From assembly GCF_000281955.1 (NCBI RefSeq), contig NZ_AKKF01000239.1:48522-112521 (forward strand): a DNA stretch of 64,000 nt, written 5' to 3'. The DNA comes from Caulobacter sp. AP07 (GTDB lineage: Bacteria; Pseudomonadota; Alphaproteobacteria; Caulobacterales; Caulobacteraceae). The translations under genes were made by a program, and so were the position numbers. Each line of letters starts with the position of its first letter. Position 1 is the stretch's first letter. This document shows, in pieces, positions 34,418 through 42,514 of the stretch. Under the pieces are notes generated by a model, which was given only the letters and a program-made list of their open reading frames with translations, was not told the DNA's origin and made no database searches.

Positions 34418-35146
34418 TCAGACCGCCGTCAGCCGGCGGTTCTTCAGGTCGATCAGGGTCCGCAGGTTTCCCATTGACGACACGACCCACTGGGCCGCGC
34501 GCAGAAGCCCGGACCGGTGAAGCCGCAGGAGGTCGGCCGCGTCCAGCCCCACCAGGCGCTCCTGGGAGATCGTGTAGAGGTCGGGCAGGTCGTAGGACCG
34601 CTCGTCGTCGAGCTTGATCTCGACCGCGACCGGCTCGATCAGCGCCAGGTCGTCGAAGGCCGCGAACATCGACGGGGCGATCTCCAGGCCGTCATAGATG
34701 GCGCCGAGAAGACCCACGACGCCCTGGAGGTAGGGCGCGTTGCCGCCGGCCGGCAGGAATACCGCCTCCCCTTCCGTCCGGCTGATCCGGGGATGATCCA
34801 GGTCGACATGGATCATCAGTTCGGGCTGAGCGGAGTCGGCCGAGCGGTCGCCCTGCAGCGCGATCGAGAACGGCCCGCGTTGCTGCACGGCAGGGACATA
34901 GCGGGCCCGCCAGCCCCCATCGTCCAGGAACAGGTTCTCGTCGCGGTCCAGCCCCAGCAGGGCGATCGTCTGGTAGGCGCCGTTCGCGTCCTTGCGGAAG
35001 AACATCGGGTATTCCCGCTGGACGTCCTCGAACTCGGTCGGCAGCACCAGAACCTGGTTGATGTCGTCGCCGAACCGCGCGCCATGCCCTGTGAGGACGC
35101 GCAGGTCCCCATGGTCGACATTGTTCAGCAGCACTCTGTTGGTCAT
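34418..35146 (-). CDS. SapC family protein
   Basis: A 242-residue cytoplasmic-looking protein with SapC-family features: EFEDVQREYPMFFRKDANG near residues 38-56, GAYQTIALLGLDRDENLFLDDGGWRARYVPA, and LPDLYTISQERLVGLD near the C-terminus. The family's function is unknown; it regularly accompanies a TBDR, a cupin-like oxygenase and a Trp-halogenase. It follows the TBDR after a gap of about 110 bp that holds a terminator, so it may be expressed at a lower level than the receptor. Confidence 0.82.
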   Translation of the reverse strand: MTNRVLLNNVDHGDLRVLTGHGARFGDDINQVLVLPTEFEDVQREYPMFFRKDANGAYQTIALLGLDRDENLFLDDGGWRARYVPAVQQRGPFSIALQGDRSADSAQPELMIHVDLDHPRISRTEGEAVFLPAGGNAPYLQGVVGLLGAIYDGLEIAPSMFAAFDDLALIEPVAVEIKLDDERSYDLPDLYTISQERLVGLDAADLLRLHRSGLLRAAQWVVSSMGNLRTLIDLKNRRLTAV

Positions 35147-35199
35147 GTCCGCCTTCCGGGCTCACGAAAAGCCGAGCCCTTGCCCCGCGCCTCCAGAAG

Positions 35200-35224
35200 A
35201 AAAAGGTCGCTGCGAACAGCGACC
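35200..35224 (-). terminator. Intrinsic terminator between TBDR and sapC
   Basis: On the minus strand GGTCGCTG pairs with CAGCGACC around a TTCG tetraloop, followed by TTTTT. It lies inside the operon, about 30 bp after the TBDR stop, and would let only part of transcription reach sapC, the cupin and the halogenase. Confidence 0.85.
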
Positions 35225-35254
35225 TTTCCCTCATCTTGGATCGACGTCCACCGC

Positions 35255-38200
35255 CTAGAAGCGATAGCGCGCTCCGAGCAGGAAGCGGCGATCCAGTTCC
35301 TGGGCGAACCACAGCTGGTTCTCGTCGCGGGCGTAGGTCCGCAGGCTCTCCTTGGTCAGGTTGATCCCTTCCAGCGAGATGGCCAGTTTCTCGGTCACGT
35401 CGTAGCTGATGTTGATGTCCAGCTGGCCGAAGGGCTCGACGAAGACCGGGTTCCGGGAGCCGCCGCGGTTGGTGGCCTGCAGGAAGCGGTCACGCCAGTT
35501 ATAGGCCACCCGGGCCGAGATGCCGTGCTTGTCATAGATCAGCGTGGCGTTGGCCGTGTCGCTGAGCCCGAGCAGCGCGAACTGGTCCTGCGACGGGTCC
35601 GCGGCGATGTCGAAGCCGATGTCGCCCCGGACCATGGTGTAGGCCGCGGCCACGCCGAACCCGGTGTCGCCGAAGAAGTGCTGGGCGGCGATTTCGAAGC
35701 CGTGGATCTTGCCGGTCTCGTTGTTGATCGGCTGCGCGACCTGGAAGTTGAACAGCGGATCGGTCGCGGTCGGCTCGATATCGACGGTGGCCAGGATGTT
35801 ATCCACGAACGCCTGGTTCAGGTCGCCGCTCGGTCCGCGGTTGGCCTGGAACTGGGCGGTCGCGGCGGCCACGGAGCCGGTCTGCTGGATCAGGGCCGTC
35901 ATCGTGAACAGGTTCACGTCGGTCTGGTCGGCGCCGATCGTCGTGAGCGAAGCCTTGGCGTCGCCCGAACGGGTGCCGGCCGCGCCGGAGCTGGGATCGC
36001 GCAGGCCGAACAGGTTCTGCGTGACCGTGCCCGTCCCGACGAAGTTGTTGACCCGCTTCTCGAAGAAGCCCGCCGAGATGAAGCTGCTGGGCTTGTAGTA
36101 CCACTCCAGCGAAACATCGAAGTTGTCGGAGATCAGCGGCTGCAGGTTCGGGTTGCCCGAGGTGCCTAGCGGGATGGCGCCGTTGGCGATCGGACGGTTG
36201 GGCGCTCCGGCGGTCTGGGCGGCGAACAGGTTGCCGTAGTCCGGTCGAGCGATCGTGCGGCTGAACGAGAAGCGACCCACGATGTCGTCGGTCAGGTCCA
36301 CCTGGAAGTCCATCGCCGGCAGCAGGTTCGAATATTTGCCCTTGCCGGAGATCGGCGCGTAGGTGGAGAGCGTATCGACGCGGAAGTCGTTGTCGGCGGT
36401 CCAGATGATCGCGCGCGGCGAACGGACCAGCGACGTGGACGTGACCTTGGTCTCTTCGTAGCGCACGCCGGCCACCAGGGTCGCCGGGCGTCCCGCCAGT
36501 TGCGCCTTCCAGGTCAACTGGAAGTATCCGGCCAGGATATCCTCGTCGACGCGGTTGTTGGCCTGGCTGGTGACGGCGACGGCGTTGCCGCGCTGGGCGT
36601 AGACCGGCGACAGGGCGTTGTAGAGGTCGACCGCGTTGGCGCGGAACGAGATCAGGCCGGGACCGCTCTGTTTCGGATCGAAGCTGTCGAACTTGCAGGC
36701 CATGCAGAAGGTGCTGACCAGGCTGCCGGCGTACTGGTTCACGTCACGCGGGTTGGAGATGCCCCAGCTGCCCAGGTCCTGTTGGGTGTTGATGGCCGAC
36801 TGGGTCATCTTGGAGGTGCGGTAGTTCACCCCGAAGTCGAACCGGCTGCCGCCGTCGTCGTCCAGATCCCAGGTGGCGTCGGCGCGGATTTCCTTGATCT
36901 CGTGCTGCTGGCGCTGGGCGGAGGTGCGGGCCACCTGGCTGCCGAGGTCGCCGACATCCAGCACGCCGTTGGCGTTGCCGCGCGGCAGGGCGTCGTTGAT
37001 CGTGAAGCTCTGGACCGGGATCTTGCCGCTATAGTCCACCGAGTGGCTCGAAACGATCGGCGCGCCGATGCTGACCGAGGTCGAGCTGGTTCCGTTGGGA
37101 GCGTCGGGCGCGCTGTCGGCCTTGGAGATGTGGCCGTCCACCACGACCTTGAACCGGTCGCTGAGGTCCCAGGCGGCGTTCAGCCCGTAGGACTTCAGGG
37201 TGTCCTCGTTGGCGCGATACTGCTGCTCGAAGCCCATGTCCTTGGTGCCGCTGAGCGTTTCCTGCAGCAGCACGGCCGTGGCGACGACGGGGTTGTCGTC
37301 GAACGTCACCTTGTCGAACGGACGGTTGAACCAGTTGGTGCTGTCGTTGCGCTTCTCGTAGGTCTTGTTGCGGGCGTAGAGGGCGTCGGCCGTCAGGGTC
37401 AGGTTTTCGATCGGGCGATACTGCGCCGTGAACTGGCCGTTCAGACGTTCGCGCTGGCCTTCGGAGAAGTGGTAGCGGCTGTCGTTGGGGATCGCGACCA
37501 GGGTGTTGAGATCCTTCGGCGCGTTGGTGATCTGGGTGGCGCCGCCGTTGCGGACGAAGCCGTTGGCCGGATTGATGAAGTCGGCGTAGCGGCGGATGTT
37601 CCAGTCGTTGGAGGTGGCGGCGCGGCTGGTGTAGTTGCGCTTCTGGTAGGCGCCGAACAGGGCGACGCCGAACTTGTCGCTGTCGTCGGTCCAGTTGAGC
37701 AGGCCGGAGACTTCCGGCGTCAGCTTGTCGGCGTCCTCCAGGCTCTTGTCGACGCCGGTGTCGTAGACCGCCTTGACGCCGATGCTGCCCGAAAGCCCGG
37801 ACTCGCGCGCCTCGAACGGGTGGCGCGTCTTGACGTTGATCGTCGCGCCGATGCCGCCGGAGGGGATCGCGGCGCGGCCGGTCTTGTAGACCTCCAGCGT
37901 GCTGACGCCTTCCGAGGCCAGGTTGGAGAAGTCGAACGAGCGGCTGGTGCCGCCGGCGAAGTCCGCCGCTTGGTCGCCGCCGACGGTCACCACGTTGGCG
38001 GTCGGCATGGTGCGGCCGTTGACCGTCACCAGGTTGAACCCGCCGCCGAAGCCGCGCACCGTGACCTGGGAGCCCTCGCCGTTCGTGCGGTCGATGGACA
38101 CGCCGGTGATGCGCTGCAGCGACTCCGCCAGGTTGGTGTCCGGGAACTTGCCGATGTCCTCGGCCGAGATCGCGTCGACGACGCCGCTGTTGCTGCGCTT

Positions 38201-38362
38201 GATCTCGATGGCGCGGTCGAGCGAGGCCCGAATGCCCGTGACGATGATCTCTTCCACGCTATCAGATTTAGGCGCCTCCTGGGCCGCGGCATGGCCTGCG
38301 GCAAGCGCCGCCGACAAGGCCAACAGAGACGCAGACGTAGTCCACCGACGGTGCCGCTTCAT
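35255..38362 (-). CDS. TonB-dependent receptor
   Basis: A 1,035-residue receptor with a signal peptide (WTTSASLLALSAALAAGHAAAQ), TonB-box-like VEEIIVTGIRAS, plug (LQRITGVSIDRTNGEGSQVTVRGFGGGFNLVTVNGRTMP) and a barrel ending in RFLLGARYRF. The spacing GTSRSFDFSNLASEGVSTLEVYKTGRAAIPSGGIGATINVKT is characteristic of Caulobacter/Xanthomonas carbohydrate-type TBDRs. ATG 38362 has GGGGAA six bases upstream; the frame runs to 38401 without support. It leads an operon with SapC, a cupin and a halogenase. The leader carries an intrinsic-terminator structure. Confidence 0.88.
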   Translation of the reverse strand: MKRHRRWTTSASLLALSAALAAGHAAAQEAPKSDSVEEIIVTGIRASLDRAIEIKRSNSGVVDAISAEDIGKFPDTNLAESLQRITGVSIDRTNGEGSQVTVRGFGGGFNLVTVNGRTMPTANVVTVGGDQAADFAGGTSRSFDFSNLASEGVSTLEVYKTGRAAIPSGGIGATINVKTRHPFEARESGLSGSIGVKAVYDTGVDKSLEDADKLTPEVSGLLNWTDDSDKFGVALFGAYQKRNYTSRAATSNDWNIRRYADFINPANGFVRNGGATQITNAPKDLNTLVAIPNDSRYHFSEGQRERLNGQFTAQYRPIENLTLTADALYARNKTYEKRNDSTNWFNRPFDKVTFDDNPVVATAVLLQETLSGTKDMGFEQQYRANEDTLKSYGLNAAWDLSDRFKVVVDGHISKADSAPDAPNGTSSTSVSIGAPIVSSHSVDYSGKIPVQSFTINDALPRGNANGVLDVGDLGSQVARTSAQRQQHEIKEIRADATWDLDDDGGSRFDFGVNYRTSKMTQSAINTQQDLGSWGISNPRDVNQYAGSLVSTFCMACKFDSFDPKQSGPGLISFRANAVDLYNALSPVYAQRGNAVAVTSQANNRVDEDILAGYFQLTWKAQLAGRPATLVAGVRYEETKVTSTSLVRSPRAIIWTADNDFRVDTLSTYAPISGKGKYSNLLPAMDFQVDLTDDIVGRFSFSRTIARPDYGNLFAAQTAGAPNRPIANGAIPLGTSGNPNLQPLISDNFDVSLEWYYKPSSFISAGFFEKRVNNFVGTGTVTQNLFGLRDPSSGAAGTRSGDAKASLTTIGADQTDVNLFTMTALIQQTGSVAAATAQFQANRGPSGDLNQAFVDNILATVDIEPTATDPLFNFQVAQPINNETGKIHGFEIAAQHFFGDTGFGVAAAYTMVRGDIGFDIAADPSQDQFALLGLSDTANATLIYDKHGISARVAYNWRDRFLQATNRGGSRNPVFVEPFGQLDINISYDVTEKLAISLEGINLTKESLRTYARDENQLWFAQELDRRFLLGARYRF

Positions 38363-38422
38363 GATCGTTTCCCCGCGCTGTGCCCGTGAATTGGGCTTCA
38401 ATTTTTTTGTTGCGACGCCGTC

Positions 38423-38450
38423 AAAAAACCTCCGGGACGCCTTGCGGAGG
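38423..38450 (-). terminator. Terminator structure in the 5' leader of the second TBDR
   Basis: On the minus strand CCTCCG pairs with CGGAGG around a ten-base loop, followed immediately by TTTTTT. It lies about 60 bases before the TBDR start, downstream of the likely promoter, so it could act as an attenuator or end a short leader RNA. Confidence 0.7.
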
Positions 38451-38483
38451 CCCCAAACTTCAACTTGACGACGAAGTCATCGG

Positions 38484-38500
38484 TAGCGGTAACATCGCTA
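38484..38500. promoter_or_regulatory. TAGCG-N7-CGCTA inverted repeat upstream of the second TBDR
   Basis: TAGCG at 38484-38488 and CGCTA at 38496-38500, with GGTAGCGGTAACA as the core, look like a LacI-type operator. It lies about 120 bp before the TBDR start. The regulator is not in the window. Confidence 0.45.
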
Positions 38501-38773
38501 TATGAAACAGGTCAAGCACTCCGAAAGGTCTTTCAGACACTTTTTGACAGCGCTGTTTTGCCGATTTGTCGCGAATATTCGCCAAACCGTTACGGCGTCA
38601 GTGGTTCCGTCACTTTTCGACACAATTGTATTATTATTGCTACATCAGCACAAAACTACTTTTGCGCGCACTCAAAACCGGCTTGTCAGGCGCTTGAGCG
38701 CGCCGTGACGCCGTGTCGCCCGGGAATCGCGGCCGGACCGGCCGCCCCGGGACGAAGACCGTCCGAACCCCGC
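38501..38773. other. Intergenic region upstream of the TBDR operon
   Basis: An AT-rich segment with a perfect palindrome GCGAATATTCGC at 38571-38582, and near its right end a GC palindrome CGGCCGG-A-CCGGCCG at 38730-38744 that may end the convergent or upstream minus-strand maoC transcript. No gene seen. Confidence 0.45.
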
Positions 38774-39232
38774 CTAAGTTGTCGGCCGAACGGGCATCTG
38801 GATCAAGTTGAAGAAGGTCAGCACGACGACGTCGTCCTGGTTGACAACGGTGGTGGCGGTGCGGACCGTGCCGCGATCAGGCCGGGTCCGGGACGGGGTC
38901 ACGGCGACGAGCTCGCGTCGCACCAGCAGCGCGTCGCCCGGCCGCACCGGGTGCAGCCAGCAAAGCTCGTCGATCCGCATGCCCAGCATCGGCGTGGCGC
39001 CGAACGGCGCGAGCTCGACATATTCGCGCATCACCCGCGAGGCCACGTGCCAGCCGCTGGCGATCAAGCCCCCAAACCGCCCCCGCGCGGCCGCGACCGG
39101 ATCCAGGTGCATCGGCTGCGGGTCGAACTCTCCGGCGAAGGCGATGATCTCGGCCTCCGAGATCGTGAAGGGCTCGCCTTCCCAGGCCTCCCCCACCCGA
39201 AGGTCGTCGAGATAGCGATCGGGATAGGCCAA
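38774..39232 (-). CDS. MaoC family dehydratase
   Basis: A 152-residue hot-dog-fold protein. The hydratase-2 motif is visible as AGEFDPQPMHLDP near residue 33 (Asp and His of the catalytic pair), followed by FGGLIASGWHVAS. Such proteins hydrate enoyl-CoA or act on mesaconyl- and similar CoA esters. It overlaps nothing and starts three bases after the DUF1244 gene, with which it is probably co-transcribed. Confidence 0.85.
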   Translation of the reverse strand: MAYPDRYLDDLRVGEAWEGEPFTISEAEIIAFAGEFDPQPMHLDPVAAARGRFGGLIASGWHVASRVMREYVELAPFGATPMLGMRIDELCWLHPVRPGDALLVRRELVAVTPSRTRPDRGTVRTATTVVNQDDVVVLTFFNLIQMPVRPTT

Positions 39233-39235
39233 GGC

Positions 39236-39646
<411 letters not shown>

Positions 39647-39688
39647 CTATCCCACCCTTCGCGCGCGACGCAACGCCGGCCGGTCGCT

Positions 39689-39913
39689 TCAGGCGCCGAG
39701 CAGCGCTTCATAGCGGGCGATGTTCTCGATCAGCCACTGTTCGAGCCGTTCCAGTTCGTTGATGTGGGTGGGGGTCTCGTCGCGCTCGCCGCCATCGCCC
39801 TCACGGGCCTTGACCTGCAGATCGCCGCTGCGCAGGGCGCCCAGGCGCTCGGCCAGGGCTTCCTGTTCCTGCTTGTGGCGCTCGATGACGCGATTGAGTT
39901 CGGCCTTGTCCAT
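39689..39913 (-). CDS. Small coiled-coil protein, function unknown
   Basis: A 74-residue charged protein, MDKAELNRVIERHKQEQEALAERLGALRSGD at the start and THINELERLEQWLIENIARYEALLGA at the end, predicted as two helices likely to form a coiled coil. GGAG lies seven bases before the ATG. No family recognised. Confidence 0.6.
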   Translation of the reverse strand: MDKAELNRVIERHKQEQEALAERLGALRSGDLQVKAREGDGGERDETPTHINELERLEQWLIENIARYEALLGA

Positions 39914-40012
39914 ACGCGGTCTCCACGGCGGGCCTGACGCCACGGCCAGACCCCAGGCGTCGAGCTTACGACCACCGCCCCCGCGCGTCGATCAAGCCGC
40001 CGGGGTACAGGC

Positions 40013-40095
40013 AAAAAAAAGCCCGGCGCAAAGGCCGGGCAGTCATTAGGGAGGAAACGCCCAGGAAGGGCAGGAGCGCCAGAGGCGGCTCCACG
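40013..40095 (-). ncRNA. Alpha-r8/suhB (MmgR)-like small RNA
   Basis: Read on the minus strand, a promoter-like TTGATC-N16-TAGATA (-10 at 40102-40107) is followed by three hairpins: GGAGC/GCTCC, GCCC/GGGC, and the terminator GCCCGGC/GCCGGGC with eight U. Between the second and third lies an unpaired GGCGTTTCCTCCC, the hallmark of the alphaproteobacterial alpha-r8/suhB (MmgR) RNA as I recall it. In Sinorhizobium that RNA limits polyhydroxybutyrate storage. Family call rests on this motif plus architecture; ends are estimated. Confidence 0.65.
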
Positions 40096-40271
40096 GGTTG
40101 ATATCTAGTGGGCCCGGTTCGAGGATCAAGGTGGGTCTCCACCTTTGATGCGCACATCGCCCAGAAAGGATGACCTCGCCGACAAACCGAGCAAGCTGCG
40201 CCATGATGCCCAAATCATGGGCGCGAAAACCCTCGACCCCGGACCCCGAGGGGAATCGCGGCGGCGTCGCC
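40096..40271. other. Short intergenic stretch between EmrA-like gene and small RNA
   Basis: Holds the promoter of the small RNA and an inverted repeat AAGGTGG/CCACCTT near 40129-40147. No terminator of its own for the EmrA gene is seen, so its transcript may run to the small RNA terminator. Confidence 0.4.
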
Positions 40272-41411
40272 TCAGCCCTTCAGGCGCACCTTCACGGTCG
40301 TCGACAGGCCCGGACGCAGGCGCTCCAGCCCCGCCTGCCCCGGTTCGATGCGAATCCGCACCGGCACGCGCTGGACGATCTTGGTGAAGTTGCCCGTCCC
40401 CGGCTCGAACGGCAGCAGCGAGAACTGCGAGCCCGAACCCGGCGCGAAGCTTTCCACCGAGCCCTTCAGGGCCGGACCGTCCAGGGCGTCGACCTTGATG
40501 GTCGCGGCCTGGCCGATGACCATGCGCGACACCTGGGTCTCCTTGAAATTGGCCACCACATAGAGCGCCCGCATCGGCACCACGGTCAGCAGGCGCGTGC
40601 CCGGCTGCACATAGTCGCCCGGCTCGGCCTGGCGGTCGCCCACCACCCCGTCGATCGGGGCGCGGATCAGGGTGTGGGCCTGGTCCTGACGCGCCAGGTC
40701 GAGGGCCGCCTGGGCGCGGGCGACCGAGGCCTGGGCCTGGGCCAGGGCGGCGTTCAGCGAGGCCCGCTTGGCGGTCGTCACCGAGGCCTGGTTGCGGCTG
40801 ACGTCGAACTCGGCGCGGCTGCGCTCGGCGGTCGACTGGGCGGTGATCGCCGCGGCCTGGTAGCGCTCGACGTCGCGACGGGCGACCGCGCCGCTGCTAG
40901 CCAGGGCGTCGAAGCGGGCCCGGTCGGACTGGGCCTGGACGTTCTGGGCGTCGGCGGCGCGGATCGAGGTCTGGGCGGCGCGGATGTTGGAGGCGGCCAG
41001 CTGCTCCTCGGCGTCCAGGGCGACCAGGGCCGCGCGCGCGGCCTCGACCGAGGCCTGGGCGTCCTGAAGGTCGGCGCCGGCCGAGGCGACGCGAGCGTCG
41101 AACTCCTCGGGGTCGATGCGCACCAGCGGATCGCCGCGCCTGACGGTCTGGTTGTGGGCGACCAGCACCTCGGAGACCAGGCCGCGCACCTTGGGCGCGA
41201 TGGTCGAACTGTCGGCCTGGACGTAGGCCGCGTCGGTCGAAACCACGGCCTTGGGCGCGGCCAGGTAGACGCCGCCGGCCACGGCCAGCACGATCGCGCC
41301 ACCGACCATCAGGGCGGTGCGCGGCGAGAACGGCAGGCCCTTGCGGGTCTTGGCCGTCGGGGCGACCGGAGCGGCGACGCCGACCGGCGTATCGAGGATC
41401 GCGGCGGTCAT
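40272..41411 (-). CDS. EmrA/HlyD-family efflux membrane fusion protein
   Basis: A 379-residue periplasmic adaptor: one N-terminal transmembrane helix (ALMVGGAIVLAVAGGVYLA, residues 33-51), the lipoyl half-motifs VSTDAAYVQADSSTIAPKVRGLVSEVLVAHNQTVRRGDPLVRID and APIDGVVGDRQAEPGDYVQPGTRLL on either side of a long alpha-helical hairpin. This is the EmrA layout that pairs with an MFS exporter such as the divergently encoded EmrB homologue. It overlaps the upstream thioesterase gene by four bases. Confidence 0.87.
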   Translation of the reverse strand: MTAAILDTPVGVAAPVAPTAKTRKGLPFSPRTALMVGGAIVLAVAGGVYLAAPKAVVSTDAAYVQADSSTIAPKVRGLVSEVLVAHNQTVRRGDPLVRIDPEEFDARVASAGADLQDAQASVEAARAALVALDAEEQLAASNIRAAQTSIRAADAQNVQAQSDRARFDALASSGAVARRDVERYQAAAITAQSTAERSRAEFDVSRNQASVTTAKRASLNAALAQAQASVARAQAALDLARQDQAHTLIRAPIDGVVGDRQAEPGDYVQPGTRLLTVVPMRALYVVANFKETQVSRMVIGQAATIKVDALDGPALKGSVESFAPGSGSQFSLLPFEPGTGNFTKIVQRVPVRIRIEPGQAGLERLRPGLSTTVKVRLKG

Positions 41412-41860
41412 CGCTCGAACACCAGCAGGGTCGAGGTGGCCGAGGCGTAGAGCCGCCCCGCCGCGTCCTTGATCGTCGCCTCGGTGAAGGCCGCCCGTCG
41501 GCCGAAGGTCACCACCCGGCCCTCGGCGCGAACCGGGCCGGTCTTGTCGGTCATCGCCCGGTGATAGGTCACCTTCAGCTCCAGGGTGGTGTAGCCCTGG
41601 GTGGCGCTGAGCTTGGAATGGGCCGCGCAGCCGCAGGCGGAGTCGAGCAACGTCGCCGCATAGCCGCCATGCACCGTGCCGATCGGGTTGTAGACGTGCT
41701 GGCCCGGCGTGCCCTCGAAGGCCGCCCAGCCGTCACCGGCCTCGACCAGGGTGAATTCCAGGGTGTCGCCGATCGGCGGACGGCCTCCGGCCGCCACCAT
41801 GGCCCGCAGTTGCTCCAGCCCGGTGACGCCGGGGGCGAGTTGGTCGGCCAGGGTGGTCAT
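41408..41860 (-). CDS. PaaI-type hotdog thioesterase
   Basis: A 150-residue hot-dog protein with the PaaI motif NPIGTVHGGYAATLLDSACGCAAHS near residues 58-82, in which HGGY and the following acidic residue make up the active site. It would hydrolyse acyl-CoA esters. The start overlaps the tetR stop as ATGA, and its end overlaps the EmrA gene, so it is part of the regulator-thioesterase-efflux transcript. Confidence 0.85.
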   Translation of the reverse strand: MTTLADQLAPGVTGLEQLRAMVAAGGRPPIGDTLEFTLVEAGDGWAAFEGTPGQHVYNPIGTVHGGYAATLLDSACGCAAHSKLSATQGYTTLELKVTYHRAMTDKTGPVRAEGRVVTFGRRAAFTEATIKDAAGRLYASATSTLLVFER

Positions 41861-42450
41861 TGGGTCAGCTCCAGGCCGAGACGGCGTTGCAGGGACGTGC
41901 GGGTGCGCGCGAGGATGGCGTCCGACCGCGCGGGGTCGGGCTCGGCCCGGGCCAGGGCGACGGCCCCGACCATCTCCGACAGCATCGAGCCCGCGGCTTC
42001 CTCGGCGTCGGCGCGGCCCAGCTCGGCCAGCACCTGGGCCAGGCGGCCGGTCAGGTCGGCCACGCCCTGGGCGAAGCGCTCGCGCGACGGGGTAGCCAGG
42101 CGCGGGGCGTCGGCCGACAGGAACGGCAGGGGGCAGCCGGCGGTGCGCGTGTCGCGATGGGCGGCCGACAGGTAGAAGTCGAGATAGGCGGCCAGCCCTT
42201 CGGCGGGCGTGCGCCCCTCCACCGCCCGGTCCAGCCGCGCCCGGCCCTCGACGAACATCTGGCCGACGGCGGCGGCGACGAAATCGTCCTTGGACTTGAA
42301 ATGGGCGTAGAAGCCGCCGTGGGTCAGGCCGGCCTCGGCCATCACCGCGGCGACGCCGATCCTGTGCGGCCCCTCGGCCCGAAGGGCCTTGGCCGCCGCC
42401 TTCAACACCCGCTCCCGGGTCTGCTGCTTGTGGTCCGCATCGTAGCGCAT
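41857..42450 (-). CDS. TetR-family transcriptional regulator
   Basis: A 197-residue repressor with N-terminal helix-turn-helix (TRERVLKAAAKALRAEGPHRIGVAAVMAEAGLTHGGFYAHFKSKDDFV). The C-terminal domain binds an unknown ligand. It is divergent from an EmrB-like exporter and upstream of the thioesterase and EmrA gene, the usual setting for drug-responsive repression. GGAG is about ten bases before ATG 42450; ATG 42471 is possible but longer. Confidence 0.88.
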   Translation of the reverse strand: MRYDADHKQQTRERVLKAAAKALRAEGPHRIGVAAVMAEAGLTHGGFYAHFKSKDDFVAAAVGQMFVEGRARLDRAVEGRTPAEGLAAYLDFYLSAAHRDTRTAGCPLPFLSADAPRLATPSRERFAQGVADLTGRLAQVLAELGRADAEEAAGSMLSEMVGAVALARAEPDPARSDAILARTRTSLQRRLGLELTQ

Positions 42451-42466
42451 GGCTTGCGATCTCCAT

Positions 42467-42488
42467 TGCATGATGCATATAATATTAT
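42467..42488. promoter_or_regulatory. Probable TetR operators between tetR and the EmrB gene
   Basis: TGCAT-G-ATGCA at 42467-42477 is a perfect inverted repeat, followed directly by the palindrome ATAATATTAT at 42479-42488. Both sit in the 64-bp divergent gap, where a TetR protein would block both promoters. Confidence 0.55.
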
Positions 42489-42514
42489 GTCGATCATACT
42501 TTCAAGAGGGCGTC

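Noticed and set aside
40111..40127. GGTTCGAGGATC resembling a tRNA T-arm
   Set aside because: No matching acceptor, D-arm or anticodon stem around it.
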